Assembly (NCBI RefSeq): GCF_026212465.1
Contig: NC_080062.1
Span: forward strand, 10,916,217-10,980,216
Source: Amaranthus tricolor
Taxonomy: Eukaryota > Streptophyta > Magnoliopsida > Caryophyllales > Amaranthaceae
Reading direction: 5' to 3'
Length of the DNA stretch: 64,000 bases
Part shown: piece after piece, positions 25,501-39,500 of the stretch
How positions within the stretch are numbered: the first letter of the stretch is position 1
How the letters are laid out: the number at the start of each line of letters is the position of its first letter
Made by a program: the position numbers and the translations under genes
The notes under the pieces: generated by a model
The model's input: the letters and a program-made list of their open reading frames with translations, nothing else
Database searches by the model: none
What the model was told of the DNA's origin: nothing

Positions 25501-27653
25501 GCACGAAACTTGGTGCATAACACTATTTGGTATAATTATTGTGTTGAAGTGGTTATAATTGAAAATCATACTCATATGATAGAAATTACGTGTTAAGTTG
25601 CGATTTTATGCGTTTTTAAGTTTTTTTGGCACTTTCGTGCATAAAAGTAGCTCAAACTTTGTTTGTTCTTCACAAATCTTGGCACACAACACTATTTGGT
25701 ATATATTATTTTGTTGAAGTGGTTAGAATTAAAAATCATAGTCATATGCTAGAAATTACATGTTAACTTGCGATTTTATTCTTTTTTAAGCTTTTTGGCA
25801 CTTTCGCGCATAATGTAGCTCAAACTTGGTTTGTTTTGCACGAAACATGACACACAACACTATTTGGTATATATTATTGTGTTGAAGAGGTTAGATTTGT
25901 GTATTAAAGACATATGCTAGAAATTACGTGTTAAGTTGCAATTTTATGTGTTTTTAAGCTTCTTTGGCACTTTCACGCATAAAGTAGCTAAACCTTCGTT
26001 TGTTTTACACGAAACTTGGCGCACAACACTATTTGATATATAACATTGTGTTGAAATGGTTAGAATTGATAATCATAGTCATATGATTGAAATTACGTGT
26101 TAAGTTGTGATTTTATGCGTTTTTAAGCTTTTTTGGCACTTTCTTGCATAAAGTAGCTCAAACTTGGTTTGCTTTGCACAAAACTTGGCGCACAACAGTA
26201 TTTCGCATATATTATTGTGTTGAAGTGGTTAGAAATGAAAATTATAGTCATATGCTAGATATTACGTGCTAAGTTGCGATTTTATGCGTTTTTAATCTTT
26301 TTTGGCACTTTCGCGCATAAAGTAGTTCAAACTTGGTTTGTTTTGCACGAAACTTGGCACACAACATTATTTGGTATCTACTATGATGTTGAAGTGGTTA
26401 GAGTTAAAAATCATAGTCATATGCTAGATACTACGTGTCAAGTTGCGATTTTATGCGTTTTTAAGCTTTTTTGGCACTTTTGCGCATAAAGTAGCTCAAA
26501 CTTGGTTTGTTTTGCACGAAACTTTGCGCACAACACTATTTCGCATATATTATTGTGTTGAAGTGGTTAGAGTTGATAATCATAGTCATATGCTAGATAT
26601 TATGTGTTAAGTTGCGATTTTATGCGTTTTTAAACCTTTTTGGCACTTTCACGCATAAATTAGCTCAAACATTGTTTGTTCTACACGAATCTTGGCACAC
26701 ATCACTATTTGGTATATATTATCGTGTTGAGGTGGTTAGAATTGTAAATCATAGTCATATGCTAGAAATTAATTGTTAATTTTCGATTTTATGCGTTTTA
26801 AGCGTTTTTGGTTCTTTCGCGCATAAAGTAGCTCAAACTTGGTTTGTTTTGCACGAAACTTGGTGCATAACACTATTTGGTATAATTATTGTGTTGAAGT
26901 GGTTAGAATGGAAAATCATACTCATATGATAGAAATTACGTGTTAAGTTGCGATTTTATGCGTTTTAAAGTTTTTTTTGGCACTTTCGTGCATAAAGTAG
27001 CTCAAACTTTGTTTGTTCTTCACGAATCTTGGCACACAACACTATTTGGTATATATTATTGTGTTGAAGTGGTTAGAATTGAAAATCATAGTCATATGCT
27101 AGAAATTACATGTTAACTTGCGATTTTATTCGTTTTTATGCTTTTTGGCACTTTTGCGCATAATGTAGCTCAAACTTTGTTTGTTTTGCACGAAACATGA
27201 CACACAACACTATTTGAGATATATTATTGTGTTGAAGAGATTAGATTTGTATATTAAAGACATATGCTAGAAATTACGTGTTAAGTTGCAATTTTATGTG
27301 TTTTTAAGCTTCTTTGGCACTTTCACGCATAAAGTAGCTAAAACTTCGTTTGTTTTACACGAAACATGGCGCACAACACTATTTGATATATAACATTGTG
27401 TTGAAATGTTTAGAATTGATAATCATAGTCATATGATTGAAATTACGTGTTAAGTTGTGATTTTATGCGTTTTTAAACTTTTTTGGCACTTTCTTGCATA
27501 AAGTAGCTCAAACTTGGTTTGTTTTGCACAAAACTCGGCGCACAACAGTATTTCGCATATATTATTGTGTTGAAGTGGTTAGAATTGAAAATTATAGTCA
27601 TATGCTAGATATTACGTGCTAAGTTGTGACTTTATGCGTTTTTAAGCTTTTTT
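19566..27653 (+). repeat. 16-mer (double octamer) higher-order repeat, ~2,700 bp
   Basis: Three units: 19566-22265 (2,700 bp), 22266-24953 (2,688 bp) and 24954-27653 (2,700 bp). Two octamer versions alternate. In the first, m1 has gagtttaaaatc and ttatggtg; in the second, m1 has gtatctattatgatg or gtatctactatgatg. The second half also carries gatattatgtg, ggttctttcgcg and an 8-T run before ggcac. Units one and two differ by only a few bases by eye (for example ctttcatgc at about 20,250 against ctttcgtgc at about 22,950). Unit two is 12 bp short because of one deletion near 24,525. A further first-version octamer follows at 27,654-29,003. Confidence 0.92.
24514..24540 (+). repeat. 12-bp deletion in one 16-mer unit
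   Basis: In the m6 monomer, actatttggtatatattattg is shortened to actatattg. The matching positions in neighbouring units (near 21,820, 23,170 and 25,860) are full length. It accounts exactly for the 1,338-bp m1-to-m1 spacing at 23616-24954. The deletion lies between short AT-rich repeats, which suggests slippage. Confidence 0.88.
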
Positions 27654-29507
27654 GGCACTTTCGAGCATAAAGTAGTTAAAACTTGGTTTGTTTTGCACGA
27701 AACTTGGCACACAACGTTATTTGGTATATATTATGGTGTTGAAGTGGTTAGAGTTTAAAATCATAGTCATATGCTAGATACTACGTGTTAAGTTGCGATT
27801 TTATGCGTTTTTAAGCTTTTTTGGCACTTTTGCGCATAAAGTAGCTCAAACTTGGTTTGTTTTGCACGAAACTTTGCGCACAACACTATTTCGCATATAT
27901 TATTGTGTTGAAGTGGTTAGAGTTGATAATCATACTCATATGGTAGATATTACGTGTTAAGTTGCGATTTTATGCGTTTTTAAACCTTTTTGGCACTTTC
28001 ACGCATAAATTAGCTCAAACATTGTTTGTTCTACACGAATCTTGGCACACATCACTATTTGGTATATATTATTGTGTTGAGGTGGTTAGAATTGTAAATC
28101 ATAGTCATATGCTAGAAATTAATTGTTAATTTGCGATTTTATGCGTTTTAAGCTTTTTTGGCACTTTCGCGCATAAAGTAGTTCAAACTTGGTTTGTTTT
28201 GCACGAAACTTGGTGCATAACACTATTTGGTATAATTATTGTTTTGAAGTGGTTAGAATTGAAAATCATACTCATATGATAGAAATTACGTGTTAAGTTG
28301 CGATTTTATGCGTTTTTAAGTTTTTTTGGCACTTTCGTGCATAAAAGTAGCTCAAACTTTGTTTGTTCTTCACAAATCTTGGCAAACAACACTATTTGGT
28401 ATATATTATTATGTTGAAGTGGTTAGAATTAAAAATCATAGTCATATGCTAGAAATTACATGTTAACTTGCGATTTTATTCGTTTTTATGCTTTTTGGCA
28501 CTTTCGCGCATAATGTAGCTCAAACTTGGTTTGTTTTGCACGAAACATGACACACAACACTATTAGGTATATATTATTGTGTTGAAGAGGTTACATTTGT
28601 ATATTAAAGACATATGCTAGAAATTACGTGTTAAGTTGCAATTTTATGTGTTTTTAAGCTTCTTTGGCACTTTCACGCATAAAGTAGCTAAAACTTCGTT
28701 TGTTTTACACGAAACTTGGCACACAACACCCTTTGATATATAACATTGTATTGAAATGGTTAGAATTGATAATCATAGTCATATGATTGAAATTACGTGT
28801 TAAGTTGTGATTTTATGCGTTTTTAAGCCTTTTTGGCACTTTCTTGCATAAAGTAGCTCAAACTTGGTTTGTTTTGCACAAAACTCGGCGCACAACAGTA
28901 TTTCGCATATATTATTGTGTTGAAGTGGTTAGAATTGAAAATTATAGTCATATGCTAGATATTACGTGCTAATTTGTGATTTTATGCGTTTTTAAGCTTT
29001 TTTGGCACTTTCGAGCATAAAGTAGTTAACACTTGGTTTGTTTTGCACGAAACTTGGCACACAACATTATTTGCTATATATTATGGTGTTGAAGTGGTTA
29101 GAGTTGAAAATCATAGTCATATGCTAGATACTACGTGTTAAGTTGCGATTTTATGCGTTATTAAGCTTTTTTGGCACTTTTGCGCATAAAGTAGCTCAAA
29201 CTTGGTTTGTTTTGCACGAAAATTTACGCACAACACTATTTCGCATATATTATTGTGTTGAAGTGGTTAGAGTTGATAATCATAGTCATATGCTAGATAT
29301 TACGTGTTAAGTTGCGATTTATGCGTTTTAAAACCTTTTTGGCACTTCACGCATAAATTAGCTCAAACATTGTTTGCTCTACACGAATCTTGACACACAT
29401 CACTATTTGGTATATATTATTGTGTTGAGGTGGTTAGAATTGTAAATCATAGTCATATGCTAGAAATTAATTGTTAATTTTCGATTTTATGCGTTTTAAG
29501 CGTTTTT

Positions 29508-29674
29508 GGCCCTTTCGCGCATAAAGTAGCTCAAACTTGGTTTGTTTTGCACGAAACTTGGGGCATAACACTATTTGGTATAATTATTGTGTTGAAGTGG
29601 TTAGAATTGAAAATCGTAGTCATATGCTAGAAATTACATGTTAACTTTCGATTTTATTCGTTTTTATGCTTTTT
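29508..29674 (+). repeat. m4/m5 chimeric monomer, 15-mer copy 1
   Basis: The left half is m4 (ggccctttcgcgcat, then ggggcataac and ggtataattattg). The right half is m5 (aatcgtagtcatatgc, then ttacatgttaactttcg and ttttattcg). It is followed directly by an m6 head with cataatgtag. One crossover in the shared gttagaattgaaaatc segment would fuse the two and drop one 168-bp monomer. Confidence 0.9.
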
Positions 29675-32027
29675 GGCACTTTCGCGCATAATGTAGCTCA
29701 AACTTGGTTTGTTTTGCACGAAACATGACACACAACACTATTTGGTATATATTATTGTGTTGAAGAGGTTAGATTTGTATATTAAAGACATACGCTAGAA
29801 ATTACGTGTTAAGTTGCAATTTTATGTGTTTTTAAGCTTCTTTGGCACTTTCACGCATAAAGTAGCTAAAACTTCGTTTGTTTTACACGAAACATGGCGC
29901 ACAACACTATTTGATATATAACATTGTGTTGAAATGGTTAGAATTGATAATCATAGTCATATGATTGAAATTACGTGTTAAGTTGTGATTTTATGCGTTT
30001 TAAAGCTTTTTTGGCACTTTCTTGCATAAAGTAGCTCAAACTTGGTTTGTTTTGCACAAATCTCAGTGCACAACAGTATTTCGCATATATTATTGTGTTG
30101 AAGTGGTTAGAATTGAAAATTATAGTCATATGCTAGATATTACGTGCTAAGTTGTGATTTTATGCATTTTTAAGCTTTTTTGGCACTTTCGAGCATAAAG
30201 TAGTTCAAACTTGGCTTGTTTTGCACGAAACTTGGCACACAACATTATTTGGTATATATTATGGTGTTGAAGTGGTTATAGTTGAAAATCATAGTCATAT
30301 GCTAGATACTACGTGTTAAGTTGCGATTTTATGCGTTTTTAAGCTTTTTTGGAACTTTTTCGCATAAAGTAGCTCAAACTTGGTTTGTTTTGCACGAAAC
30401 TTTACGCACAACACTATTTCGCATATATTATTGTGTTGAAGTGGTTAGAGTTGATAATCATAGTCATATGCTAGATATTACGTGTTAAGTTGCGATTTAT
30501 GCGTTTTAAAACCTTTTTGGCACTTCACGCATAAATTAGCTCAAACATTGTTTGCTCTACACGAATCTTGGCACACATCACTATTTGGTATATATTATTG
30601 TGTTGAGGTGGTTAGAATTGTAAATCATAGTCATATGCTATAAATTAATTGTTAATTTGCGATTTTATGCGTTTTAAGCTTTTTTTGCCCTTTCGCGCAT
30701 AAAGTAAACTTTGTTTGTTTTGCACGAAACTTGTCGCATAACACTATTTGGTATAATGATTGTGTTGAAGTAGTTAGAATTGAAAATTATACTCATATGA
30801 TAGAAATTACGTGTTAAGTTGCGATTTTATGCGTTTTTAATTTCTTTTGGCACTTTCGTGCATAAAGTAGCTCAAACTTTGTTTGTTCTTCAGGAATCTT
30901 GGCACACAACACTATTTGGTATATATTATTGTGTTGAAGTGGTTAGAATTGAAAATCATAGTCATATGCTAGAAATTACATGTTAACTTGCGATTTTATT
31001 CGTTTTTATTCTTTTTGGCACTTTCGCGCATAATGTAGCTCAAACTTGGTTTGTTTTGCACGAAACATGACACACAACACTATTAGGTATATATTATTGT
31101 GTTGAAGAGGTTACATTTGTATATTAAAGACATATGCTAGAAATTACGTGTTAAGTTGCAATTTTATGTGTTTTTAAGCTTCTTTGGCACTTTCACGCAT
31201 AAAGTAGCTAAAACTTCGTTTGTTTTACACGAAACTTGGCACACAACACCCTTTGATATATAACATTGTATTGAAATGGTTAGAATTGATAATCATAGTC
31301 ATATGATTGAAATTACGTGTTAAGTTGTGATTTTATGCGTTTTTAAGCCTTTTTGGCACTTTCTTGCATAAAGTAGCTCAAACTTGGTTTGTTTTGCACA
31401 AAACTCGGCGCACAACAGTATTTCGCATATATTATTGTGTTGAAGTGGTTAGAATTGAAAATTATAGTCATATGCTAGATATTACGTGCTAATTTGTGAT
31501 TTTATGCGTTTTTAAGCTTTTTTGGCACTTTCGAGCATAAAGTAGTTAACACTTGGTTTGTTTTGCACGAAACTTGGCACACAACATTATTTGCTATATA
31601 TTATGGTGTTGAAGTGGTTAGAGTTGAAAATCATAGTCATATGCTAGATACTACGTGTTAAGTTGCGATTTTATGCGTTATTAAGCTTTTTTGGCACTTT
31701 TGCGCATAAAGTAGCTCAAACTTGGTTTGTTTTGCACGAAACTTTACGCACAACACTATTTCGCATATATTATTGTGTTGAAGTGGTTAGAGTTGATAAT
31801 CATAGTCATATGCTAGATATTACGTGTTAAGTTGCGATTTATGCGTTTTAAAACCTTTTTGGCACTTCACGCATAAATTAGCTCAAACATTGTTTGCTCT
31901 ACACGAATCTTGACACACATCACTATTTGGTATATATTATTGTGTTGAGGTGGTTAGAATTGTAAATCATAGTCATATGCTAGAAATTAATTGTTAATTT
32001 TCGATTTTATGCGTTTTAAGCGTTTTT

Positions 32028-32194
32028 GGCCCTTTCGCGCATAAAGTAGCTCAAACTTGGTTTGTTTTGCACGAAACTTGGGGCATAACACTATTTGGTA
32101 TAATTATTGTGTTGAAGTGGTTAGAATTGAAAATCATAGTCATATGCTAGAAATTACATGTTAACTTTCGATTTTATTCGTTTTTATGCTTTTT
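32028..32194 (+). repeat. m4/m5 chimeric monomer, 15-mer copy 2
   Basis: This is the same fusion as at 29,508, exactly 2,520 bp downstream. It has the ancestral aatcatag in place of the aatcgtag of copy 1. The shared junction shows the fusion happened once and was then copied with the whole 15-mer. Confidence 0.9.
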
Positions 32195-34549
32195 GGCACT
32201 TTCGCGCATAATGTAGCTCAAACTTGGTTTGTTTTGCACGAAACATGACACACAACACTATTTGGTATATATTATTGTGTTGAAGAGGTAAGATTTGTAT
32301 ATTAAAGACATACGCTAGAAATTACGTGTTAAGTTGCAATTTTATGTGTTTTTAAGCTTCTTTGGCACTTTCACGCATAAAGTAGCTAAAACTTCGTTTG
32401 TTTTACACGAAACATGGCGCACAACACTATTTGATATATAACATTGTGTTGAAATGGTTAGAATTGATAATCATAGTCATATGATTGAAATTACGTGTTA
32501 AGTTGTGATTTTATGCGTTTTAAAGCTTTTTTGGCACTTTCTTGCATAAAGTAGCTCAAACTTGGTTTGTTTTGCACAAATCTCAGTGCACAACAGTATT
32601 TCGCATATATTATTGTGTTGAAGTGGTTAGAATTGAAAATTATAGTCATATGCTAGATATTACGTGCTAAGTTGTGATTTTATGCATTTTTAAGCTTTTT
32701 TTGGCACTTTCGAGCATAAAGTAGTTCAAACTTGGCTTGTTTTGCACGAAACTTGGCACACAACATTATTTGGTATATATTATGGTGTTGAAGTGGTTAT
32801 AGTTGAAAATCATAGTCATATGCTAGATACTACGTGTTAAGTTGCGATTTTATGCGTTTTTAAGCTTTTTTGGAACTTTTTCGCATAAAGTAGCTCAAAC
32901 TTGGTTTGTTTTGCACGAAACTTTACGCACAACACTATTTCGCATATATTATTGTGTTGAAGTGGTTAGAGTTGATAATCATAGTCATATGCTAGATATT
33001 ACGTGTTAAGTTGCGATTTATGCGTTTTAAAAACCTTTTTGGCACTTCACGCATAAATTAGCTCAAACATTGTTTGCTCTACACGAATCTTGGCACACAT
33101 CACTATTTGGTATATATTATTGTGTTGAGGTGGTTAGAATTGTAAATCATAGTCATATGCTAGAAATTAATTGTTAATTTGCGATTTTATGCGTTTTAAG
33201 CTTTTTTTGCCCTTTCGCGCATAAAGTAAACTTTGTTTGTTTTGCACGAAACTTGTCGCATAACACTATTTGGTATAATGATTGTGTTGAAGTAGTTAGA
33301 ATTGAAAATTATACTCATATGATAGAAATTACGTGTTAAGTTGCGATTTTATGCGTTTTTAATTTCTTTTGGCACTTTCGTGCATAAAGTAGCTCAAACT
33401 TTGTTTGTTCTTCAGGAATCTTGGCACACAACACTATTTGGTATATATTATTGTGTTGAAGTGGTTAGAATTGAAAATCATAGTCATATGCTAGAAATTA
33501 CATGTTAACTTGCGATTTTATTCGTTTTTATTCTTTTTGGCACTTTCGCGCATAATGTAGCTCAAACTTGGTTTGTTTTGCACGAAACATGACACACAAC
33601 ACTATTAGGTATATATTATTGTGTTGAAGAGGTTACATTTGTATATTAAAGACATATGCTAGAAATTACGTGTTAAGTTGCAATTTTATGTGTTTTTAAG
33701 CTTCTTTGGCACTTTCACGCATAAAGTAGCTAAAACTTCGTTTGTTTTACACGAAACTTGGCACACAACACCCTTTGATATATAACATTGTATTGAAATG
33801 GTTAGAATTGATAATCATAGTCATATGATTGAAATTACGTGTTAAGTTGTGATTTTATGCGTTTTTAAGCCTTTTTGGCACTTTCTTGCATAAAGTAGCT
33901 CAAACTTGGTTTGTTTTGCACAAAACTCGGCGCACAACAGTATTTCGCATATATTATTGTGTTGAAGTGGTTAGAATTGAAAATTATAGTCATATGCTAG
34001 ATATTACGTGCTAATTTGTGATTTTATGCGTTTTTAAGCTTTTTTGGCACTTTCGAGCATAAAGTAGTTAACACTTGGTTTGTTTTGCACGAAACTTGGC
34101 ACACAACATTATTTGCTATATATTATGGTGTTGAAGTGGTTAGAGTTGAAAATCATAGTCATATGCTAGATACTACGTGTTAAGTTGCGATTTTATGCGT
34201 TATTAAGCTTTTTTGGCACTTTTGCGCATAAAGTAGCTCAAACTTGGTTTGTTTTGCACGAAACTTTACGCACAACACTATTTCGCATATATTATTGTGT
34301 TGAAGTGGTTAGAGTTGATAATCATAGTCATATGCTAGATATTACGTGTTAAGTTGCGATTTATGCGTTTTAAAACCTTTTTGGCACTTCACGCATAAAT
34401 TAGCTCAAACATTGTTTGCTCTACACGAATCTTGACACACATCACTATTTGGTATATATTATTGTGTTGAGGTGGTTAGAATTGTAAATCATAGTCATAT
34501 GCTAGAAATTAATTGTTAATTTTCGATTTTATGCGTTTTAAGCGTTTTT

Positions 34550-34716
34550 GGCCCTTTCGCGCATAAAGTAGCTCAAACTTGGTTTGTTTTGCACGAAACT
34601 TGGGGCATAACACTATTTGGTATAATTATTGTGTTGAAGTGGTTAGAATTGAAAATCATAGTCATATGCTAGAAATTACATGTTAACTTTCGATTTTATT
34701 CGTTTTTATGCTTTTT
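34550..34716 (+). repeat. m4/m5 chimeric monomer, 15-mer copy 3
   Basis: This is the third copy of the fusion, 2,522 bp after the second, flanked by the same m3 (ttttcgatttt) and m6 monomers. Confidence 0.9.
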
Positions 34717-36565
34717 GGCACTTTCGCGCATAATGTAGCTCAAACTTGGTTTGTTTTGCACGAAACATGACACACAACACTATTTGGTATATATTATTGT
34801 GTTGAAGAGGTTAGATTTGTATATTAAAGACATACGCTAGAAATTACGTGTTAAGTTGCAATTTTATGTGTTTTTAAGCTTCTTTGGCACTTTCACGCAT
34901 AAAGTAGCTAAAACTTCGTTTGTTTTACACGAAACATGGCGCACAACACTATTTGATATATAACATTGTGTTGAAATGGTTAGAATTGATAATCATAGTC
35001 ATATGATTGAAATTACGTGTTAAGTTGTGATTTTATGCGTTTTAAAGCTTTTTTGGCACTTTCTTGCATAAAGTAGCTCAAACTTGGTTTGTTTTGCACA
35101 AATCTCAGTGCACAACAGTATTTCGCATATATTATTGTGTTGAAGTGGTTAGAATTGAAAATTATAGTCATATGCTAGATATTACGTGCTAAGTTGTGAT
35201 TTTATGCATTTTTAAGCTTTTTTGGCACTTTCGAGCATAAAGTAGTTCAAACTTGGCTTGTTTTGCACGAAACTTGGCACACAACATTATTTGGTATATA
35301 TTATGGTGTTGAAGTGGTTATAGTTGAAAATCATAGTCATATGCTAGATACTACGTGTTAAGTTGCGATTTTATGCGTTTTTAAGCTTTTTTGGAACTTT
35401 TTCGCATAAAGTAGCTCAAACTTGGTTTGTTTTGCACGAAACTTTACGCACAACACTATTTCGCATATATTATTGTGTTGAAGTGGTTAGAGTTGATAAT
35501 CATAGTCATATGCTAGATATTACGTGTTAAGTTGCGATTTATGCGTTTTAAAACCTTTTTGGCACTTCACGCATAAATTAGCTCAAACATTGTTTGCTCT
35601 ACACGAATCTTGGCACACATCACTATTTGGTATATATTATTGTGTTGAGGTGGTTAGAATTGTAAATCATAGTCATATGCTAGAAATTAATTGTTAATTT
35701 GCGATTTTATGCGTTTTAAGCTTTTTTTGCCCTTTCGCGCATAAAGTAAACTTTGTTTGTTTTGCACGAAACTTGTCGCATAACACTATTTGGTATAATG
35801 ATTGTGTTGAAGTAGTTAGAATTGAAAATTATACTCATATGATAGAAATTACGTGTTAAGTTGCGATTTTATGCGTTTTTAATTTCTTTTGGCACTTTCG
35901 TGCATAAAGTAGCTCAAACTTTGTTTGTTCTTCAGGAATCTTGGCACACAACACTATTTGGTATATATTATTGTGTTGAAGTGGTTAGAATTGAAAATCA
36001 TAGTCATATGCTAGAAATTACATGTTAACTTGCGATTTTATTCGTTTTTATTCTTTTTGGCACTTTCGCGCATAATGTAGCTCAAACTTGGTTTGTTTTG
36101 CACGAAACATGACACACAACACTATTAGGTATATATTATTGTGTTGAAGAGGTTACATTTGTATATTAAAGACATATGCTAGAAATTACGTGTTAAGTTG
36201 CAATTTTATGTGTTTTTAAGCTTCTTTGGCACTTTCACGCATAAAGTAGCTAAAACTTCGTTTGTTTTACACGAAACTTGGCACACAACACCCTTTGATA
36301 TATAACATTGTATTGAAATGGTTAGAATTGATAATCATAGTCATATGATTGAAATTACGTGTTAAGTTGTGATTTTATGCGTTTTTAAGCCTTTTTGGCA
36401 CTTTCTTGCATAAAGTAGCTCAAACTTGGTTTGTTTTGCACAAAACTCGGCGCACAACAGTATTTCGCATATATTATTGTGTTGAAGTGGTTAGAATTGA
36501 AAATTATAGTCATATGCTAGATATTACGTGCTAAGTTGTGATTTTATGCGTTTTTAAGCTTTTTT

Positions 36566-39500
36566 GGCACTTTCGAGCATAAAGTAGTTAACACTTGGTT
36601 TGTTTTGCACGAAACTTGGCACACAACATTATTTGCTATATATTATGGTGTTGAAGTGGTTAGAGTTGAAAATCATAGTCATATGCTAGATACTACGTGT
36701 TAAGTTGCGATTTTATGCGTTTTTAAGCTTTTTTGGCACTTTTGCGCATAAAGTAGCTCAAACTTGGTTTGTTTTGCACGAAACTTTGCGCACAACACTA
36801 TTTCGCATATATTATTTTGTTGAAGTGGTTAGAGTTTCTAATCATAGTCATATGGTAGATATTACGTGTTAAGTTGCGATTTTATGCGTTTTTAAACCTT
36901 TTTGGCACTTTCACGCATAAATTAGCTCAAACATTGTTTGTTCTACACGAATCTTGGCACACATCACTATTTGGTATATATTATTGTGTTGAGGTAGTTA
37001 GAATTGTAAATTATAGTCATATGCTAGAAATTAATTGTTAATTTGCGATTTTATGCGTTTTAAGCTTTTTTGGCACTTTCGCGCATAAAGTAGCTCAAAC
37101 TTGGTTTGTTTTGCACGAAACTTGGTGTATAACACTATTTGGTATAATTATTGTGTTGAAGTGGTTAGAATTGAAAATCATACTCATATGATAGAAATTA
37201 CGTGTTAAGTTGCGATTTTATGCGTTTTTAAGTTTTTTTGGCACTTTCGTGCATAAAGTAGCTCAAACTTTGTTTGTTCTTCAGGAATCTTGGCACACAA
37301 CACTATTTGGTATATATTATTGTGTTGAAGTGGTTAGAATTCAAAATCATAGTCATATGCTAGAAATTACATGTTAACTTGCGATTTTATTCGTTTTTAT
37401 TCTTTTTGGCACTTTCGCGCATAATGTAGCTCAAACTTGGTTTGTTTTGCACGAAACATGACACACAACACTATTAGGTATAATATTATTGTGTTGAAGA
37501 GGTTACATTTGTATATTAAAGACATATGCTAGAAATTACGTGTTAAGTTGCAATTTTATGTGTTTTTAAGCTTCTTTGGCACTTTCACGCATAAAGTAGC
37601 TAAAACTTCGTTTGTTTTACACGAAACTTGGCACACAACACCCTTTGATATATAACATTGTATTGAAATGGTTAGAATTGATAATCATAGTCATATGATT
37701 GAAATTACGTGTTAAGTTGTGATTTTATGCGTTTTTAAGCCTTTTTGGCACTTTCTTGCATAAAGTAGCTCAAACTTGGTTTGTTTTGCACAAAACTCGG
37801 CGCACAAACAGTATTTCGCATATATTATTGTGTTGAAGTGGTTAGAATTGAAAATTATAGTCATATGCTAGATATTACGTGCTAAGTTGTGATTTTATGC
37901 GTTTTTAAGCTTTTTTGGCACTTTCGAGCATAAAGTAGTTAACACTTGGTTTGTTTTGCACGAAACTTGGCACACAACATTATTTGCTATATATTATGGT
38001 GTTGAAGTGGTTAGAGTTGAAAATCATAGTCATATGCTAGATACTACGTGTTAAGTTGCGATTTTATGCGTTTTTAAGCTTTTTTGGCACTTTTGCGCAT
38101 AAAGTAGCTCAAACTTGCTTTGTTTTGCACGAAACTTTGCGCACAACACTATTTCGCATATATTATTTTGTTGAAGTGGTTAGAGTTGATAATCATAGTC
38201 ATATGGTAGATATTACGTGTTAAGTTGCGATTTTATGCGTTTTTAAACCTTTTTGGCACTTTCACGCATAAATTAGCTCAAACATTGTTTGTTCTACACG
38301 AATCTTGGCACACATCACTATTTGGTATATATTATTGTGTTGAGGTAGTTAGAATTGTAAATTATAGTCATATGCTAGAAATTAATTGTTAATTTGCGAT
38401 TTTATGCGTTTTAAGCTTTTTTGGCACTTTCGCGCATAAAGTAGCTCAAACTTGGTTTGTTTTGCACGAAACTTGGTGTATAACACTATTTGGTATAATT
38501 ATTGTGTTGAAGTGGTTAGAATTGAAAATCATACTCATATGATAGAAATTACGTGTTAAGTTGCGATTTTATGCGTTTTTAAGTTTTTTTGGCACTTTCG
38601 TGCATAAAGTAGCTCAAACTTTGTTGTTCTTCACAAATCTTGGCACACAACACTATTTGGTATATATTATTATGTTGAAGTGGTTAGAATTGAAAATCAT
38701 AGTCATATGCTAGAAATTACATGTTAACTTGCGATTTTATTCGTTTTTATGCTTTTTGGCACTTTCGCGCATAATGTAGCTCAAACTTGGTTTGTTTTGC
38801 ACGAAACATGACACACAACACTATTTGGTATATATTATTGTGTTGAAGAGGTTAGATTTGTATAATAAAGACATATGCTAGAAATTACGTGTTAAGTTAC
38901 AATTTTATGTGTTTTTAAGCTTCTTTGGGACTTTCACGCATAAAGTATCTAAACCTTCGTTTGTTTTACACGAAACTTGGCGCACAACACTATTTGATAT
39001 ATAACATTGTGTTGAAATGGTTAGAATTGATAATCATAGTCATATGATTGAAATTACGTGTTAAGTTGTGATTTTATGCGTTTTTAAGCTTTTTTGGCAC
39101 TTTCTTGCATAAAGTACCACAAACTTGGTTTGTTTTGCACAAAACTCGGCGCACAACAGTATTTCGCATATATTATTGTGTTGAAGTGGTTAGAATTGAA
39201 AATTATAGTCATATGCTAGATATTACGTGCTAAGTTGTGACTTTATGCGTTTTTAAGCTTTTTTGGCACTTTCGAGCATAAAGTAGTTAAAACTTGGTTT
39301 GTTTTGCACGAAACTTGGCACACAACATTATTTGGTATATATTATGGTGTTGAAGTGGTTAGAGTTTAAAATCATAGTCATATGCTAGATACTACGTGTT
39401 AAGTTGCGATTTTATGCGTTTTTAAGCTTTTTTGGCACTTTTGCGTATAAAGTAGCTCAAACTTGGTTTGTTTTGCACGAAACTTTGTGCACAACACTAT

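Larger units (their letters stand above)
29004..36565 (+). repeat. 15-mer higher-order repeat, ~2,520 bp, three units
   Basis: Three consecutive units: 29004-31523 (2,520 bp), 31524-34045 (2,522 bp) and 34046-36565 (2,520 bp). Each consists of one 7-monomer part (1,178-1,179 bp) plus one 8-monomer part (1,342-1,343 bp). The 7-mer arises from an m4/m5 fusion. The 8-mer part is shortened by a 5-bp loss in m4 (ataaagtaaacttt, at about 30,702, 33,223 and 35,745). Units one and two differ by only a handful of bases by eye. Unit two has two single-base gains: a T near 32,700 and an A near 33,030. Shared markers are attaggtatatatt, caccctttgatatat and atttgctatatatt. Confidence 0.93.
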
